Positions 51,635-60,894 of a stretch of 64,000 nt of DNA are shown piece by piece. The notes below the pieces were generated by a model. The model was not told the origin of the DNA. It worked only from the letters and a program-made list of their open reading frames with translations, and did no database searches. A program made the position numbers and the translations under genes. The DNA is from Desulfamplus sp. (GTDB lineage Bacteria; Desulfobacterota; Desulfobacteria; Desulfobacterales; Desulfobacteraceae): assembly GCA_015232555.1 (NCBI GenBank), contig JADFZJ010000005.1, positions 1 to 64,000 on the forward strand, read 5' to 3'. How positions within the stretch are numbered: the first letter of the stretch is position 1; every line of letters starts with the position of its first letter.

Positions 51635-52235
51635 CTCTTCCTATTCTTGAACAGATACCAACTGCCAAAGCAAATATAACATCTAAAGCTAAATGATCTG
51701 CAATTGATTTGTCATACAATATTTTAGATTCAGGGGGAAAATCATCATCGCCGTCCCAAAAGAGAACAGCTACTGGAATTCTGGGGGTTATTGTGAAAGA
51801 GTAGGCTGCGTCAGCCATGTTGTTTATAGGAGTGCCTTTAAGCTGCCCACAGACTCGTTTGAATTGTTCAATATTGCCACTATAACGTTTTGATATCAGA
51901 TATGTTGGAATTTCATGCGGACCGCGAAAAAATGTTGAGCCTCCCGGAATATCTTTCTCAGATATCCACTCTTGACAGATTTTTCTCTCTTTTGTTTGAA
52001 GAAGATAATTTATAATAAAAACATAGAAATAATCATGAAGGGGAGGTGCATCTTCTCTTGTGTCAATACGATCGATCTTTAAATCTTGATGATATATAGC
52101 ATAATCATCATTCCATACAGACAAAATATAACATTTTTTTATCTCATCATATCTGCACAATGCCCGTTTGCAAACATCTTCGGGATTTTGTTCTGCTAAA
52201 TCCTTAAAGTTAGCTGCATCAACCATATATCTCAT
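51612..52235 (-). CDS. DUF3786 protein
   Basis: The family is common in anaerobes and is sometimes found with corrinoid or Fe-S proteins; its biochemical role is not established. Diagnostic parts are PGGSTFFRGPHEIPT, FGG-like LKGTPINNMADAAYSF, and VLFWDGDDDFPPESKIL with DKSIADHLALDVIFALAV. At 207 residues it is full length. It begins a short minus-strand pair with the phosphoesterase. Confidence 0.8.
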   Translation of the reverse strand: MRYMVDAANFKDLAEQNPEDVCKRALCRYDEIKKCYILSVWNDDYAIYHQDLKIDRIDTREDAPPLHDYFYVFIINYLLQTKERKICQEWISEKDIPGGSTFFRGPHEIPTYLISKRYSGNIEQFKRVCGQLKGTPINNMADAAYSFTITPRIPVAVLFWDGDDDFPPESKILYDKSIADHLALDVIFALAVGICSRIGRDEIYTFQ

Positions 52236-52353
52236 AATATATCAACCTCTGATTTTTATCATTATAACGCCCATGCAATGACTTACACAACGAGAAATGA
52301 AAGTTAGTTAAGTGACTTTCACATAAAACTATTGCTAAGATTTTATAATATTC

Positions 52354-53559
52354 TTAACTGTCACTTGATCCCCAAATATCAACAATTTTTTTGTTACCTG
52401 GATAGTCAACTGTCTTGTAACTTGTAATAGTTGCGAGCCTTTGAGTTATCCGTGCAATTCTCTCAATATTTTTTTTAATTGCAGCCATATCCTTGCTTAT
52501 CTGGCTGTCTGGTCTCTGATCCATCATAATCAGCTCAGAGTATCCGACCAAAGCTTGAAGAGGCTGGTTAAGTTCGTGGCAAACAGCCCCTGCCATCTCA
52601 AGAACTCCTTGCAGTTTTTCATTTTTTATCTTCTCTGCATCTGCAATTTTTCTTGTAGAGAGATCGGTAAATGTGGCAATAATCCACGCCATTGGGTTTT
52701 CAGGAGCAGCGGCACTGATATGAATGCTTGCTGGAAATATACTGCCGTCTTTTTTCTTTAAATTTATCTCAATCTCTGTTCTTTTGCCTTCATAAATTGT
52801 TGAGTATATTGTTTTCCCATTTTCTATAAAACTTTCATTAGATTCATAGAGCATATCAGTTGTGTTTCCTTCAAAATCCTCTTTTTTGTCATACCCAAAC
52901 AGGGTCAGCATTTCAGGATTTACCCATTTAAATATTCTATTTTCAAGCAGAGCAATTCCTACTGGTGAAGTTTGAAGGATTTTTTCAAGAATTTTTCGCT
53001 GGTTTTTATATGCCTCGTCAGACTTTTTTCGTTCAACAGCAAGTGCAATATATTGAGATACAATATTGAGAATGTTTAGGTCGCTTTTTTGATACATATC
53101 TCTATAAGCATAACTCTGAACAGCAATTACCCCTATAACACCTTTCTTAGTTTTAAGAGGTGCTCCAAGCCACACTTGACTCACACTTCCTAACGGAGGC
53201 AGACCTTGTGATTCTGCAATACGCAAGGTATCCTCTTTGTAGAATATCATTGGTTTTTTTTCGTTTATAACTTGGGCAGTAAGAGAGGCAGTTTTGCTTA
53301 TATTGTATAGCGGTTTGATATCATAAATATCTTTTTGATCAAAATAGTAGGGAAAGCTGATACAATCTTTATTCTCATCGTATATGGCAATAAAAAAGTT
53401 ATCAACATTAATGATTCTTGAAAGAGATTTGTGTATAGCCTCATAAAATTCATCAAGACTATCTGTTCTATTGACAGCATCTGCAATTTCAATCATCACG
53501 TCGATGGTTTTATTGGTATTTCTTATATCAGGGTTCTCTGTCTTCTTATTTTGTCTCAT
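52354..53559 (-). CDS. GAF-PAS-HisKA sensor protein lacking the kinase ATPase domain
   Basis: A GAF domain (about residues 20-170), a PAS domain with a PAC end (about 190-305: ILQTSPVGIALLENRIFKWV, then KKDGSIFPASIHISA) and a HisKA helix hairpin with phosphoacceptor His in VCHELNQPLQALVG (about 328) are present. The protein then ends after KTVDYPGNKKIVDI and GSSDS at residue 401, with no N, G1 or G2 boxes. It can receive but not make phosphate unless a separate ATPase acts. No transmembrane helix. It is transcribed away from the NifA-like gene across a 294-bp gap. Confidence 0.82.
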   Translation of the reverse strand: MRQNKKTENPDIRNTNKTIDVMIEIADAVNRTDSLDEFYEAIHKSLSRIINVDNFFIAIYDENKDCISFPYYFDQKDIYDIKPLYNISKTASLTAQVINEKKPMIFYKEDTLRIAESQGLPPLGSVSQVWLGAPLKTKKGVIGVIAVQSYAYRDMYQKSDLNILNIVSQYIALAVERKKSDEAYKNQRKILEKILQTSPVGIALLENRIFKWVNPEMLTLFGYDKKEDFEGNTTDMLYESNESFIENGKTIYSTIYEGKRTEIEINLKKKDGSIFPASIHISAAAPENPMAWIIATFTDLSTRKIADAEKIKNEKLQGVLEMAGAVCHELNQPLQALVGYSELIMMDQRPDSQISKDMAAIKKNIERIARITQRLATITSYKTVDYPGNKKIVDIWGSSDS

Positions 53560-53708
53560 TTATAATATCCATGCTGTGTAAATCATAATAACAGTCTTAT
53601 TAAGCGAGAATAAACAAATAGATAAGTGATAACAAACAAATAAAATTGTATATATAGTTGCTAATGTAATAAAGCCAGTTATTTTTAATAAGTATCTCAT
53701 TAAAGGTG

Positions 53709-53728
53709 TCATAAATCAAGATTTATGA
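53709..53728. promoter_or_regulatory. 20-bp palindrome upstream of the NifA-like gene
   Basis: TCATAAATC-AA-GATTTATGA is a perfect inverted repeat 126 bp before the sigma-54 activator start, in the divergent gap. It is a candidate operator. No NifA-type TGT-N10-ACA site was seen. Confidence 0.45.
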
Positions 53729-53853
53729 TAATGTGTCGGACAGCTTAAAAAGTAGGTATTTAGATGGCAATGACCGTATCCTGAACAGCTTTATTGTTTA
53801 AGAGTCGATGTATGTGATAGCTGTATCAGAAGTTTTTATTAAGGTGATATTAG

Positions 53854-55377
53854 ATGAAGTCTATAGAAGAGATTTCCCTTCTTTACGAAATAAATGAAGC
53901 TTTAAATGACAATACAGATATGAAAAAAGCTCTGTATAAGGTTTTGGATATCCTTTCAGAATCCCTTGAGCTTATAAGAGGTACAGTTACTATACTTGAT
54001 TCTGTGACAAAGGAGATAAGAATAGAGGTAGCACACGGTATTTCTGAACGAGCCATGAAACGGGCAAAGTATCAACTCGGAGAGGGTATTACAGGAAAAG
54101 TTATCCAAACTGGAGAGCCTGCAGTTGTGCCAGTTATTAATGACGAACCACTATTTCTTGACAGAACTGCTGCTCATAAAGGAGACTCAGGACAGGATTA
54201 CTCATTTATCTGCGTGCCTGTTAAAAAAGGAAACCACGTAGTTGGTGCTTTAAGTGCTGACAGACCATATCAGGGTAAAACTGCTCTTCAGCAGGGAGAG
54301 AAGATTTTGTCTGTTGTTGCAACAATGATTGCACGTCATGTTATAAACCTTGAGCGAATTCATAAGGAAAAGGATAAGCTTAAACAGGAGAATATTCGGC
54401 TCAAAGGTGAGCTTGAAAACAGGTACAGCTTTTCCAACATCATTGGCAACAGCAACAAGATGCGGGAGGTGTTTCAGATGATCTCTCAGGTTTCAAGAAG
54501 CAATGCCACCGTACTGATAAGGGGAGAGAGCGGCACAGGCAAAGAGCTGATTGCAAATTCAATCCACTATAACAGCCACCGAAACAACCACCCTTTTGTT
54601 AAAATCAACTGTGCAGCACTTCCTTCCAACCTTATAGAAAGTGAGTTGTTTGGGCATGAAAAAGGCTCTTTTACAGGAGCACTTCAGCAGAAGAAAGGTA
54701 AGTTTGAGATGGCTCATCAAGGAACCATCTTTTTAGATGAAATTGGGACTATGGAGCCTGCTGTTCAAGTGAAACTTCTGAGAGTGCTTCAGGAAAAAGA
54801 GTTTGAAAGGGTGGGAGGATGTGCAACTATTAAGGTAGATGTAAGAATAATTGCTGCCACAAACAGCAATCTTGAGGATATGGTTGAAAAGGGGACATTT
54901 CGAGATGATCTATATTTTAGACTCAATGTTTTTCCTATTTATGTGCCAAGCCTTAGGATGCGTAAAACAGATGTGATCCTTCTTGCTGACTACTTTCTTG
55001 AAAAATATTCAAAAGAGCATTTCAAAGATATCAAACGTTTTTCAACACCCGCAATTGATATGCTTATGGAATATCACTGGCCGGGGAATGTAAGAGAGCT
55101 TGAGAACTGCATTGAACGTGCAGTCATTCTTTGCAATGAAGGTGCTATTCACAGCTACCATCTTCCTCCAAGCCTCCAAACTGGCAAAACATCTCAGACT
55201 CTTACCCCAATAACAATGGAACAGGCTGTTGCAAACCTTGAACGGGAGATGATAATTGACGCTCTTAAAAATACACGCGGTAATATTAAAAAAGCTGCTG
55301 AACTTATAGGTACTACTATCAGAAAATTTGCCTATAAAGCAGGAAAATATAATGTGGAATATAAAGATTACAGATAG
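53854..55377 (+). CDS. Sigma-54-dependent transcriptional activator, NifA-like (GAF-AAA-HTH)
   Basis: The N-terminal GAF domain (about residues 20-170) follows the NifA pattern ([19 protein letters not shown]). The AAA+ domain has Walker A GESGTGKE (224-231), the sigma-54 contact loop as GSFTGA (about 271-276, Ser for Ala), TIFLDEIG as Walker B, and the R-finger region [13 protein letters not shown]. The C-terminal Fis-like HTH is [20 protein letters not shown]. Family order and the HTH sequence suit NifA, but no nif gene is present, so the regulated genes are unknown. DUF554 follows after 12 bp. Confidence 0.88.
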   Translation: MKSIEEISLLYEINEALNDNTDMKKALYKVLDILSESLELIRGTVTILDSVTKEIRIEVAHGISERAMKRAKYQLGEGITGKVIQTGEPAVVPVINDEPLFLDRTAAHKGDSGQDYSFICVPVKKGNHVVGALSADRPYQGKTALQQGEKILSVVATMIARHVINLERIHKEKDKLKQENIRLKGELENRYSFSNIIGNSNKMREVFQMISQVSRSNATVLIRGESGTGKELIANSIHYNSHRNNHPFVKINCAALPSNLIESELFGHEKGSFTGALQQKKGKFEMAHQGTIFLDEIGTMEPAVQVKLLRVLQEKEFERVGGCATIKVDVRIIAATNSNLEDMVEKGTFRDDLYFRLNVFPIYVPSLRMRKTDVILLADYFLEKYSKEHFKDIKRFSTPAIDMLMEYHWPGNVRELENCIERAVILCNEGAIHSYHLPPSLQTGKTSQTLTPITMEQAVANLEREMIIDALKNTRGNIKKAAELIGTTIRKFAYKAGKYNVEYKDYR

Positions 55378-55389
55378 GAGTAATTAAGT

Positions 55390-56082
55390 ATGCTTGGAAC
55401 AATAGTGAATGCATCTGCTATAATTGCCGGAGGTCTTGTCGGTATGATGTTCAGAGGAGGCATTCCTGAAAAATATAACAAAACTATAATGCACGCTATA
55501 AGTCTTGCGGTTCTTGTTATTGGTATTAAAGGTGCTATTAAAAGCGATGATCTTTTGGTTGTGATATTCAGTTTGGCACTTGGCAGCCTTTTAGGGGAGC
55601 TTATGCACATTGAAGATGGCCTTGAAAGGGTTGGACGTGTTTTAGAAAAGAGATTTTCAAAAGGAGAAGATGACCGTTTTTATCAGGGATTTATTACAGC
55701 AACGCTTATCTTCTGCGTAGGATCAATGGCTATTGTAGGTTCGCTCGAAAGCGGACTTACAGGCAACCATCAGACCTTGTTTGCAAAATCAGCGTTAGAT
55801 GGTATCACTTCAATTATACTTGGCTCGTCTTTTGGTATGGGGGTTATATTTTCTGGTGTTCCGATACTTTTATATCAAGGGGCAATCACTATGGCGGCAG
55901 TATTTGTCAAACCATTTCTTCAGCCTGAGGTGGTAAGCCAGATGTCGTCAGTCGGCGGTGTGCTTATTATGGCAATTGGCATCAACCTTTTAGGTGCGGC
56001 AAAGATAAGAATTGGAAGCATGCTGCCTGCCATTTTTCTCCCTATGGTGTGGTATATTATTCTTTTAATATATCCTTGGTAA
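55390..56082 (+). CDS. DUF554 membrane protein (YdfK-like)
   Basis: A polytopic membrane protein of a family without a proven function. It opens with GTIVNASAIIAGGLVGMMF and has six to seven hydrophobic segments. Family blocks are FCVGSMAIVGSLESGLTG, LDGITSIILGSSFGMGV and MAIGINLLGAAKIRIGSMLPA. At 230 residues it is full length. It lies 12 bp after the sigma-54 activator and 45 bp before the OYE-type gene, so the three probably form an operon. Confidence 0.85.
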   Translation: MLGTIVNASAIIAGGLVGMMFRGGIPEKYNKTIMHAISLAVLVIGIKGAIKSDDLLVVIFSLALGSLLGELMHIEDGLERVGRVLEKRFSKGEDDRFYQGFITATLIFCVGSMAIVGSLESGLTGNHQTLFAKSALDGITSIILGSSFGMGVIFSGVPILLYQGAITMAAVFVKPFLQPEVVSQMSSVGGVLIMAIGINLLGAAKIRIGSMLPAIFLPMVWYIILLIYPW

Positions 56083-56127
56083 CTAAAAATTATACTTACA
56101 ACATTAAGCATAAGGACAGATAACCCA

Positions 56128-58299
56128 ATGACAAATTTTCCTCATATTTTTAACCCAATTAAAATTGGCTCTATGATTTCTAAAAACAGGCTTATGATGT
56201 CTGCAATGAGCATAAATTTTGGTGTTGATGATAAATGCCATGTCACTGATCAGTTGACTCAATATTTTGTTGAAAGGGCAAAAGGGGGCGTTGGCATGAT
56301 GCTTGTAGGCGGGGGCAGCGTGCACCCTGGAGGGCAGGAGCTGCCTGATCTTCCTGTGCTGTATGAGGATAGCTGTATCCCTTCACTGCAACGGATGGTT
56401 AAAGCAGTTAAAGAGGCTTGTGAATGTTCTACTATTGATAAATCATCTATAGAAGCTTATAAAATTGATAAACAAGCCATAAGTGAGGTTAAATTCGGAG
56501 TTCAGTTAATGCACGGGGGGCGTCAATCCTATCTGCCTCAAAAGGTTGCACCATCTCCTATTCCTGCACCAGCAGTTGTAAAAGGTGAAGTTAGAGCACT
56601 TGAGATTGACGAGATACAAGAACTTACAGAGTGCTTTGGCAGTGCATCAAGAAGGTGCAAAGATGCGGGATTTGATTTTGTAGAGATTCATGCAGCACAT
56701 GGATATCTGATAAACCAGTTTATGTCACCCAACTCAAACATCAGGCAGGATCAATACGGAGGCACATTTGAGAACAGAACACGCTTTTTATTTGAGATTA
56801 TTGAGGATATCAAGCGAAAAGCAGGGGCAGATTTTCCCGTTGGTATCCGTATAAACGGTAGAGATTACATTAAAAACGGATGGGAACTTGAAGATGCCGT
56901 CATGCTTGCTCCTATGCTTGAACAGGCGGGCGTTGCCTATCTGCACGTTTCAGGCGGAGTTTATGGCTCAACCGAGCTTACAATCCCCTCCATGTACTCT
57001 GAGCACGGCTGTTTTGTCCATATGGCTCAAGAGGTAAAAAAACATGTCTCCATTCCTGTAATTACAGTCGGCAGAATCAAATCTCCTGTGCTTGCAGATG
57101 ATATATTACGAGATGGAAAGGCTGACGTTGTCTCAATGGGACGTGCTCTGCTTGCTGATCCATATCTACCGCTAAAAGCTAAGCAGGGCAGACTATCAGA
57201 GATACGCCCATGTATCGGATGCTGCTTAGGCTGTATCCATGCTGTTCTTGCAAAAGAGCCTGGTTCATGTGTTGCAAATCCAGATGTTGGAAGAGAGTAT
57301 AAACTTAAAGAGGAATATCAGAAAGAGAATCATAGCACGATCCCTAACCCCTCCCACATGGGGATATATGGGATTAGGCAAAATGCTTATCCAGAAAACG
57401 ATATATCTGACCGCAGTAAAATTCTGGTGGTTGGGGCTGGTCCGGCTGGTATGGCTTGTGCCCGACTCTTTGCCGTAAGAGGGCATAAAGTTTTAGTTGT
57501 GGAAAAAAAGCAGAACTCAGGAGGTCTATTATCTCTTGCAGCTAAAGCACCTGGACGCGGCGAGCTTGGAGATATTCTTGAGTTTTTCAAAAATGAGCTT
57601 GAAAGGCTTAATGTTGAGATACTCTATGGGAAACCTCTTGATGAGCATATTCTCGAATCATTTAATCCTGACAAAGTGGTTGTGGCAACTGGCTCAATGC
57701 CAGATATGCCGATGATTAAAGGGCTGTTTCAGAGTAAAATGGATGTTGTAACAAGTGTGGATATTTTAGAAGAGTCAAATCAAAATAGTTCAACTAACGA
57801 GAGTCAAAATAAAAATTCTATAGATGATTCAAAAAAAGCGGGCAAACGGGTTATTGTTATTGGCGGAGGAATGACGGGTCTTATTGCGGCTGATTACATA
57901 GCTGCAAAGGGAAATGAGGTTTATGTGCTCAACCGCAAAAAGAGCTATGCAGAGGAGATGTCGGCTAATGACCGCTATTATTTAAGGGAGAGCCTGAAAA
58001 AGCGAGGGGTTACGCTTTATAAAAATGTCGCTATTGATCGCTTTACAGGAGATGGTGTTGAGTTTCATATTACTAAAAATCAAGCTGCGGATAAAGAAGA
58101 GCAAGTTTCTAAAGAAGAGACATCGCTCTCAATAGATAAATGCGATATGGTTGTGATTTCAGAAAAACATATTTCAATTAGAGATATAAAAAAATTCGAA
58201 TCTCTGACGAAAGCAGAATTTCATTTTATTGGAGATGCTAAATCTCCTCGCCATCTTATGTATTGCATAAGCGAAGCGGAAGAGATTGCAAGATGTTGA
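56128..58299 (+). CDS. Fe-S flavoenzyme of the old yellow enzyme / 2-enoate reductase family
   Basis: A cytoplasmic reductase of the FldZ/BaiC/DienR type. The N-terminal TIM barrel binds FMN (NRLMMSAMSINF, VEIHAAHGYLINQFMSPNSN, RFLFEIIEDIK). A [4Fe-4S] motif CIGCCLGCIHAV...GSC is near residue 361. The C-terminal FAD and NAD domains have VVGAGPAGMACA (about 434) and VIGGGMTGLIAADY (about 577). At 723 residues it is somewhat long, with two low-complexity loops (near 95-115 and 550-570). The substrate, an enoate or enoyl-CoA, is not visible. It ends the sigma-54 activator operon. Confidence 0.88.
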   Translation: MTNFPHIFNPIKIGSMISKNRLMMSAMSINFGVDDKCHVTDQLTQYFVERAKGGVGMMLVGGGSVHPGGQELPDLPVLYEDSCIPSLQRMVKAVKEACECSTIDKSSIEAYKIDKQAISEVKFGVQLMHGGRQSYLPQKVAPSPIPAPAVVKGEVRALEIDEIQELTECFGSASRRCKDAGFDFVEIHAAHGYLINQFMSPNSNIRQDQYGGTFENRTRFLFEIIEDIKRKAGADFPVGIRINGRDYIKNGWELEDAVMLAPMLEQAGVAYLHVSGGVYGSTELTIPSMYSEHGCFVHMAQEVKKHVSIPVITVGRIKSPVLADDILRDGKADVVSMGRALLADPYLPLKAKQGRLSEIRPCIGCCLGCIHAVLAKEPGSCVANPDVGREYKLKEEYQKENHSTIPNPSHMGIYGIRQNAYPENDISDRSKILVVGAGPAGMACARLFAVRGHKVLVVEKKQNSGGLLSLAAKAPGRGELGDILEFFKNELERLNVEILYGKPLDEHILESFNPDKVVVATGSMPDMPMIKGLFQSKMDVVTSVDILEESNQNSSTNESQNKNSIDDSKKAGKRVIVIGGGMTGLIAADYIAAKGNEVYVLNRKKSYAEEMSANDRYYLRESLKKRGVTLYKNVAIDRFTGDGVEFHITKNQAADKEEQVSKEETSLSIDKCDMVVISEKHISIRDIKKFESLTKAEFHFIGDAKSPRHLMYCISEAEEIARC

Positions 58300-58387
58300 A
58301 TTCATTAGAATTAATTTGTTTGAATATTTGAAAACCTATTTATTTTAAGTAGTTATAAGGCTATATGAAATATTGTGATTGAATACG

Positions 58388-58403
58388 GTTCAATATTTTG
58401 AAC
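58388..58403. promoter_or_regulatory. Palindrome GTTCAA-TATT-TTGAAC, site 1
   Basis: A 16-bp perfect inverted repeat in the first 89-bp repeat, about 280 bp upstream of the sigma-54 promoter -12 element at 58696. It is a plausible activator enhancer site. Confidence 0.55.
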
Positions 58404-58476
58404 TTTTACGATTATAATAAAAATCTATTTATTTTAAATAGTTATGATTATATATAAAATATTTTAATTAAGTGTG

Positions 58477-58492
58477 GTTCAAAATTTTGAAC
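58477..58492. promoter_or_regulatory. Palindrome GTTCAA-AATT-TTGAAC, site 2
   Basis: The same 16-bp palindrome as site 1, exactly 89 bp further, with only the central bases altered. Conservation of the arms in a diverged repeat supports function. Confidence 0.55.
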
Positions 58493-58681
58493 TTTAACAG
58501 CATAAATTTTAAAAATTGAATTTGAATTCGATTAAATCAATTTAATTCTAATGTATTAATGCAATATAGGTAACCCAAAGAAATGCAAAATAGTATAAAC
58601 TTTGTATAAAATCTACTAAAATAGATTAGTTTTAAATTTTATTTTGAGTATTTTATAATTTTTTAAGATTAAAATGAGATG

Positions 58682-58698
58682 TTGGCAAGATATTTGCA
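58682..58698 (+). promoter_or_regulatory. Sigma-54 promoter
   Basis: TTGGCAAGATATTTGCA matches the -24/-12 consensus YTGGCACGRNNNTTGCW at every defined position except C7 (A). GG and GC have the correct spacing. The transcript would start near 58709. Confidence 0.65.
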
Positions 58699-58708
58699 TT
58701 TATAAATA

Positions 58709-58803
58709 TTCAAACACTAACATTCAGTTAGTTTTCATCTTTTTCCTCCTTTTAAAAAGGCTGGTATCAGAAATTGTTCTGATATCGGCCTTTTTAAGTT
58801 TTA
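58709..58803 (+). ncRNA. Candidate sigma-54-dependent small RNA
   Basis: From the predicted start the plus strand has a 5' hairpin CTAAC-ATTCA-GTTAG (58717-58731), then an unstructured pyrimidine stretch (58732-58753) containing CCTCC, which is complementary to a Shine-Dalgarno sequence. A 19-bp terminator hairpin (58754-58795) follows, with a T-rich tail. No open reading frame of use lies within. The size of about 90 nt, promoter class and layout resemble Qrr-type regulatory RNAs. Existence of the RNA is inferred from sequence only. Confidence 0.5.
58754..58795. terminator. 19-bp terminator hairpin shared by both strands
   Basis: Arms 58754-58772 and 58777-58795 with loop ATTG. All pairs are Watson-Crick except T58762/G58787 and G58764/T58785. 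In plus-strand RNA these are G-U wobbles; in minus-strand RNA they would be A-C mismatches. It starts 5 bp after the AOR stop, so it also ends the minus-strand operon. Confidence 0.85.
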
Positions 58804-60825
58804 TGCTATACTGCACGGTTCTGATGGTATTTGTAATTGTTCAAACAATTTAGCAACTGGAATGCCATCTGAGTTATAACCTCTTAATTTATAATACTTT
58901 TTAAGCATCTCTTTTAGAGGAACAATTCGCTTTTTATCATCTCCTATAATTGTCTCCATAACCATTCTTTCAGGAAGTGCATCATCTTTGCTTCTGATTC
59001 CCTCTCTTGTGTTCATATATCTTTCAAGAACATGAATCCGCTCTCCCGCCTTGATAAAATCCCCTGATGACATCTTGATTCCAGTGATTGCGGAAAAGAA
59101 CGCTGGATAAATTGAGAAATCAAAAAGAGCCAACGCAACTTCTGGAAGCCAGAGCATCAAATTTTTCAATACAAATTTTGGCGTATATTTGGTAAGCATC
59201 GGCTCAAGAGTGTAGGCGTACATGGTAAAATGGCAAGTCTGAAGTGCATTTATACTGCATGTTAAATCTTCGACAAACTTAACAAATTGAGGTTTTGCCC
59301 TTGCTGTATCAGGTTTTAGAAGACCCAAAAAGACCTCAAAAGCCATAAGTGATGCAGATAGATGACACGCACCCCTATTTGCAACAGCATAAGCAAGACC
59401 GAGACCATAAGAACCTCTTGGGTCATAACCTGCCATCTCAAGCCCTTTTACCTGAATTGCGAACTCTTTGCCCCCATATTTTTGGGAAAGTGCCCTTGAG
59501 CCAAGCCCCATCTCTTTCCCAAAACCTTCAGCCTTTGTAATGCTCTCCAACGCCTCCTCAATTCCACAAGGAGAACCAAACATAAGGGGGTATTGAGCAG
59601 ATTTATCAGACTCACTCTGTTGCAATCCGTCAGAAGCTACTTGATGAGAGTTGTCAGGATAGGCAAAAACATCATGCGGAACTAAACCTTTTTCAACAGC
59701 CTCCATAACCCATGCAAGAGTTCCACCTGCTGAAATGGTATCCATTCCACCCCTGTTGCAGATATCATTAAATCTTGAAATAGCATCTCTGTCAAAGATA
59801 CCAAGATTTGAACCAAGAAGTGTGAGCGTCTCATATTCAGGCACAGGGGCATCCTTACCGTTAAATTTACCTTTGTGTCCGCACATGATTGAGCACGGTT
59901 TGCAGGTGTTCAGCTTTGTATCATGTTTCTCTTTAATCATTTCACCTGAGATTCTGAACGCCTGATCGTGCTCACCAAATGAGTAGTTCCACACTGGCAG
60001 CATCTTTGCTTTATTTACAAATTTAACGTTGGTTGCTGTGCCAACTTTTCCCATTGAGATGGTTACAGCTTCACGTTTTATGAACAGGTTTGCCTTTTTC
60101 TTCAACCTTTCAAATAGTTCGGAATCTACAGGAACAATCTTGTAGTGGCTTCCTTTTGCCACAATTGCTTTGAGATTTTTTGACCCCATTACAGCACCAA
60201 GCCCGCCTCTGCCAAGAAATCGGTGTCCTGATGCTATATTTGCAAATCGAACTAAGTTCTCTCCAGCAGGTCCTATTGCAAGTATAGCCTCTTTTTTTGA
60301 ATCTGCTGACTCTACCTTAACTGAATCTAACAAATTAGATTTAGTGTTTTTTACGGTAGATGAAGCTAAAAGGAGTTTTTGTGTTTCGGCTGTATCAAGA
60401 CCCCACAAATCAGAGGCATCCAGAAACTCAACGGTTTCATGGTCAAACCAGAGAACACATCTGTGTGCTGATTTTCCACGAATCACAAGACCGCCATATC
60501 CTGCTGTTTTAAGCTGAATCCCAAAGGGTCCGCCGCATGATGCAGTTGCAATAATTCCTGTCAACGGCGATTTGGCGATTGCCTCAAATCTTCCTGAACA
60601 AGGTGCCCCTGTTCCAGTCATAACTCCCGGCATGATAATCAGAATATTATCTTCACCAAGTGGGTCAACTCCTGGTTTTAATCTGTCATACAAAAGTTTC
60701 ATACCCAAACCCTTGCCGCCTATATACATCTCTCTATCTTTTATTGATGCCTCAGATATAGACCACGATTTATCTGTAAGATTAATCTCAAGAATTTTAT
60801 TAGAAAACCCTTTTATCTCTTCCAT
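58801..60825 (-). CDS. Aldehyde:ferredoxin oxidoreductase (tungsten/molybdenum pterin)
   Basis: AOR oxidises aldehydes to acids, or reduces acids, with ferredoxin through a W- or Mo-bis-pterin and one [4Fe-4S] cluster in the cytoplasm. The N-terminal domain has MYIGGKGLGMKLLYD, GPAGE and RGGLGAVMGSKNLKAI for pterin binding. Cluster ligands appear as CKPCSIMC (CxxCxxxC, about 307) and a distal Cys in NALQTCHF (about 528). At 674 residues it is longer than the 605-residue archaeal enzyme, with loops at about 150-170 and 390-410. It is the last gene of a minus-strand set (SCP2, ADH, AOR) and is followed at once by a strong terminator. Confidence 0.93.
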   Translation of the reverse strand: MEEIKGFSNKILEINLTDKSWSISEASIKDREMYIGGKGLGMKLLYDRLKPGVDPLGEDNILIIMPGVMTGTGAPCSGRFEAIAKSPLTGIIATASCGGPFGIQLKTAGYGGLVIRGKSAHRCVLWFDHETVEFLDASDLWGLDTAETQKLLLASSTVKNTKSNLLDSVKVESADSKKEAILAIGPAGENLVRFANIASGHRFLGRGGLGAVMGSKNLKAIVAKGSHYKIVPVDSELFERLKKKANLFIKREAVTISMGKVGTATNVKFVNKAKMLPVWNYSFGEHDQAFRISGEMIKEKHDTKLNTCKPCSIMCGHKGKFNGKDAPVPEYETLTLLGSNLGIFDRDAISRFNDICNRGGMDTISAGGTLAWVMEAVEKGLVPHDVFAYPDNSHQVASDGLQQSESDKSAQYPLMFGSPCGIEEALESITKAEGFGKEMGLGSRALSQKYGGKEFAIQVKGLEMAGYDPRGSYGLGLAYAVANRGACHLSASLMAFEVFLGLLKPDTARAKPQFVKFVEDLTCSINALQTCHFTMYAYTLEPMLTKYTPKFVLKNLMLWLPEVALALFDFSIYPAFFSAITGIKMSSGDFIKAGERIHVLERYMNTREGIRSKDDALPERMVMETIIGDDKKRIVPLKEMLKKYYKLRGYNSDGIPVAKLFEQLQIPSEPCSIA

Positions 60826-60894
60826 ATTTTCACCTTTATTAAAACTTTACAACCACGTACTCTGGGCGTGGATAGGTAGATTCAAGCACTTTTT

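Larger units (their letters stand above)
58331..58508. repeat. Two tandem 89-bp AT-rich repeats
   Basis: Copies of about 89 bp (58331-58419 and 58420-58508) share CTATTTATTTTAA at their starts and GGTTCAA-N4-TTGAACTTT near their ends. They are diverged elsewhere. They fill the start of the 501-bp non-coding gap 58300-58800. Confidence 0.75.

Noticed and set aside
53560-53853. NifA-type upstream sites or a nif link for the sigma-54 activator.
   Set aside because: No TGT-N10-ACA site and no nif gene in the window; only family resemblance remains.
58724-58753. Minus-strand GGAGG followed after 6 bp by ATG, opposite the CCTCC stretch of the candidate small RNA.
   Set aside because: The frame is only four codons (MKTN) before a TGA. 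It cannot be a gene, but it is an alternative cause of the CCTCC sequence and weakens the anti-Shine-Dalgarno reading.
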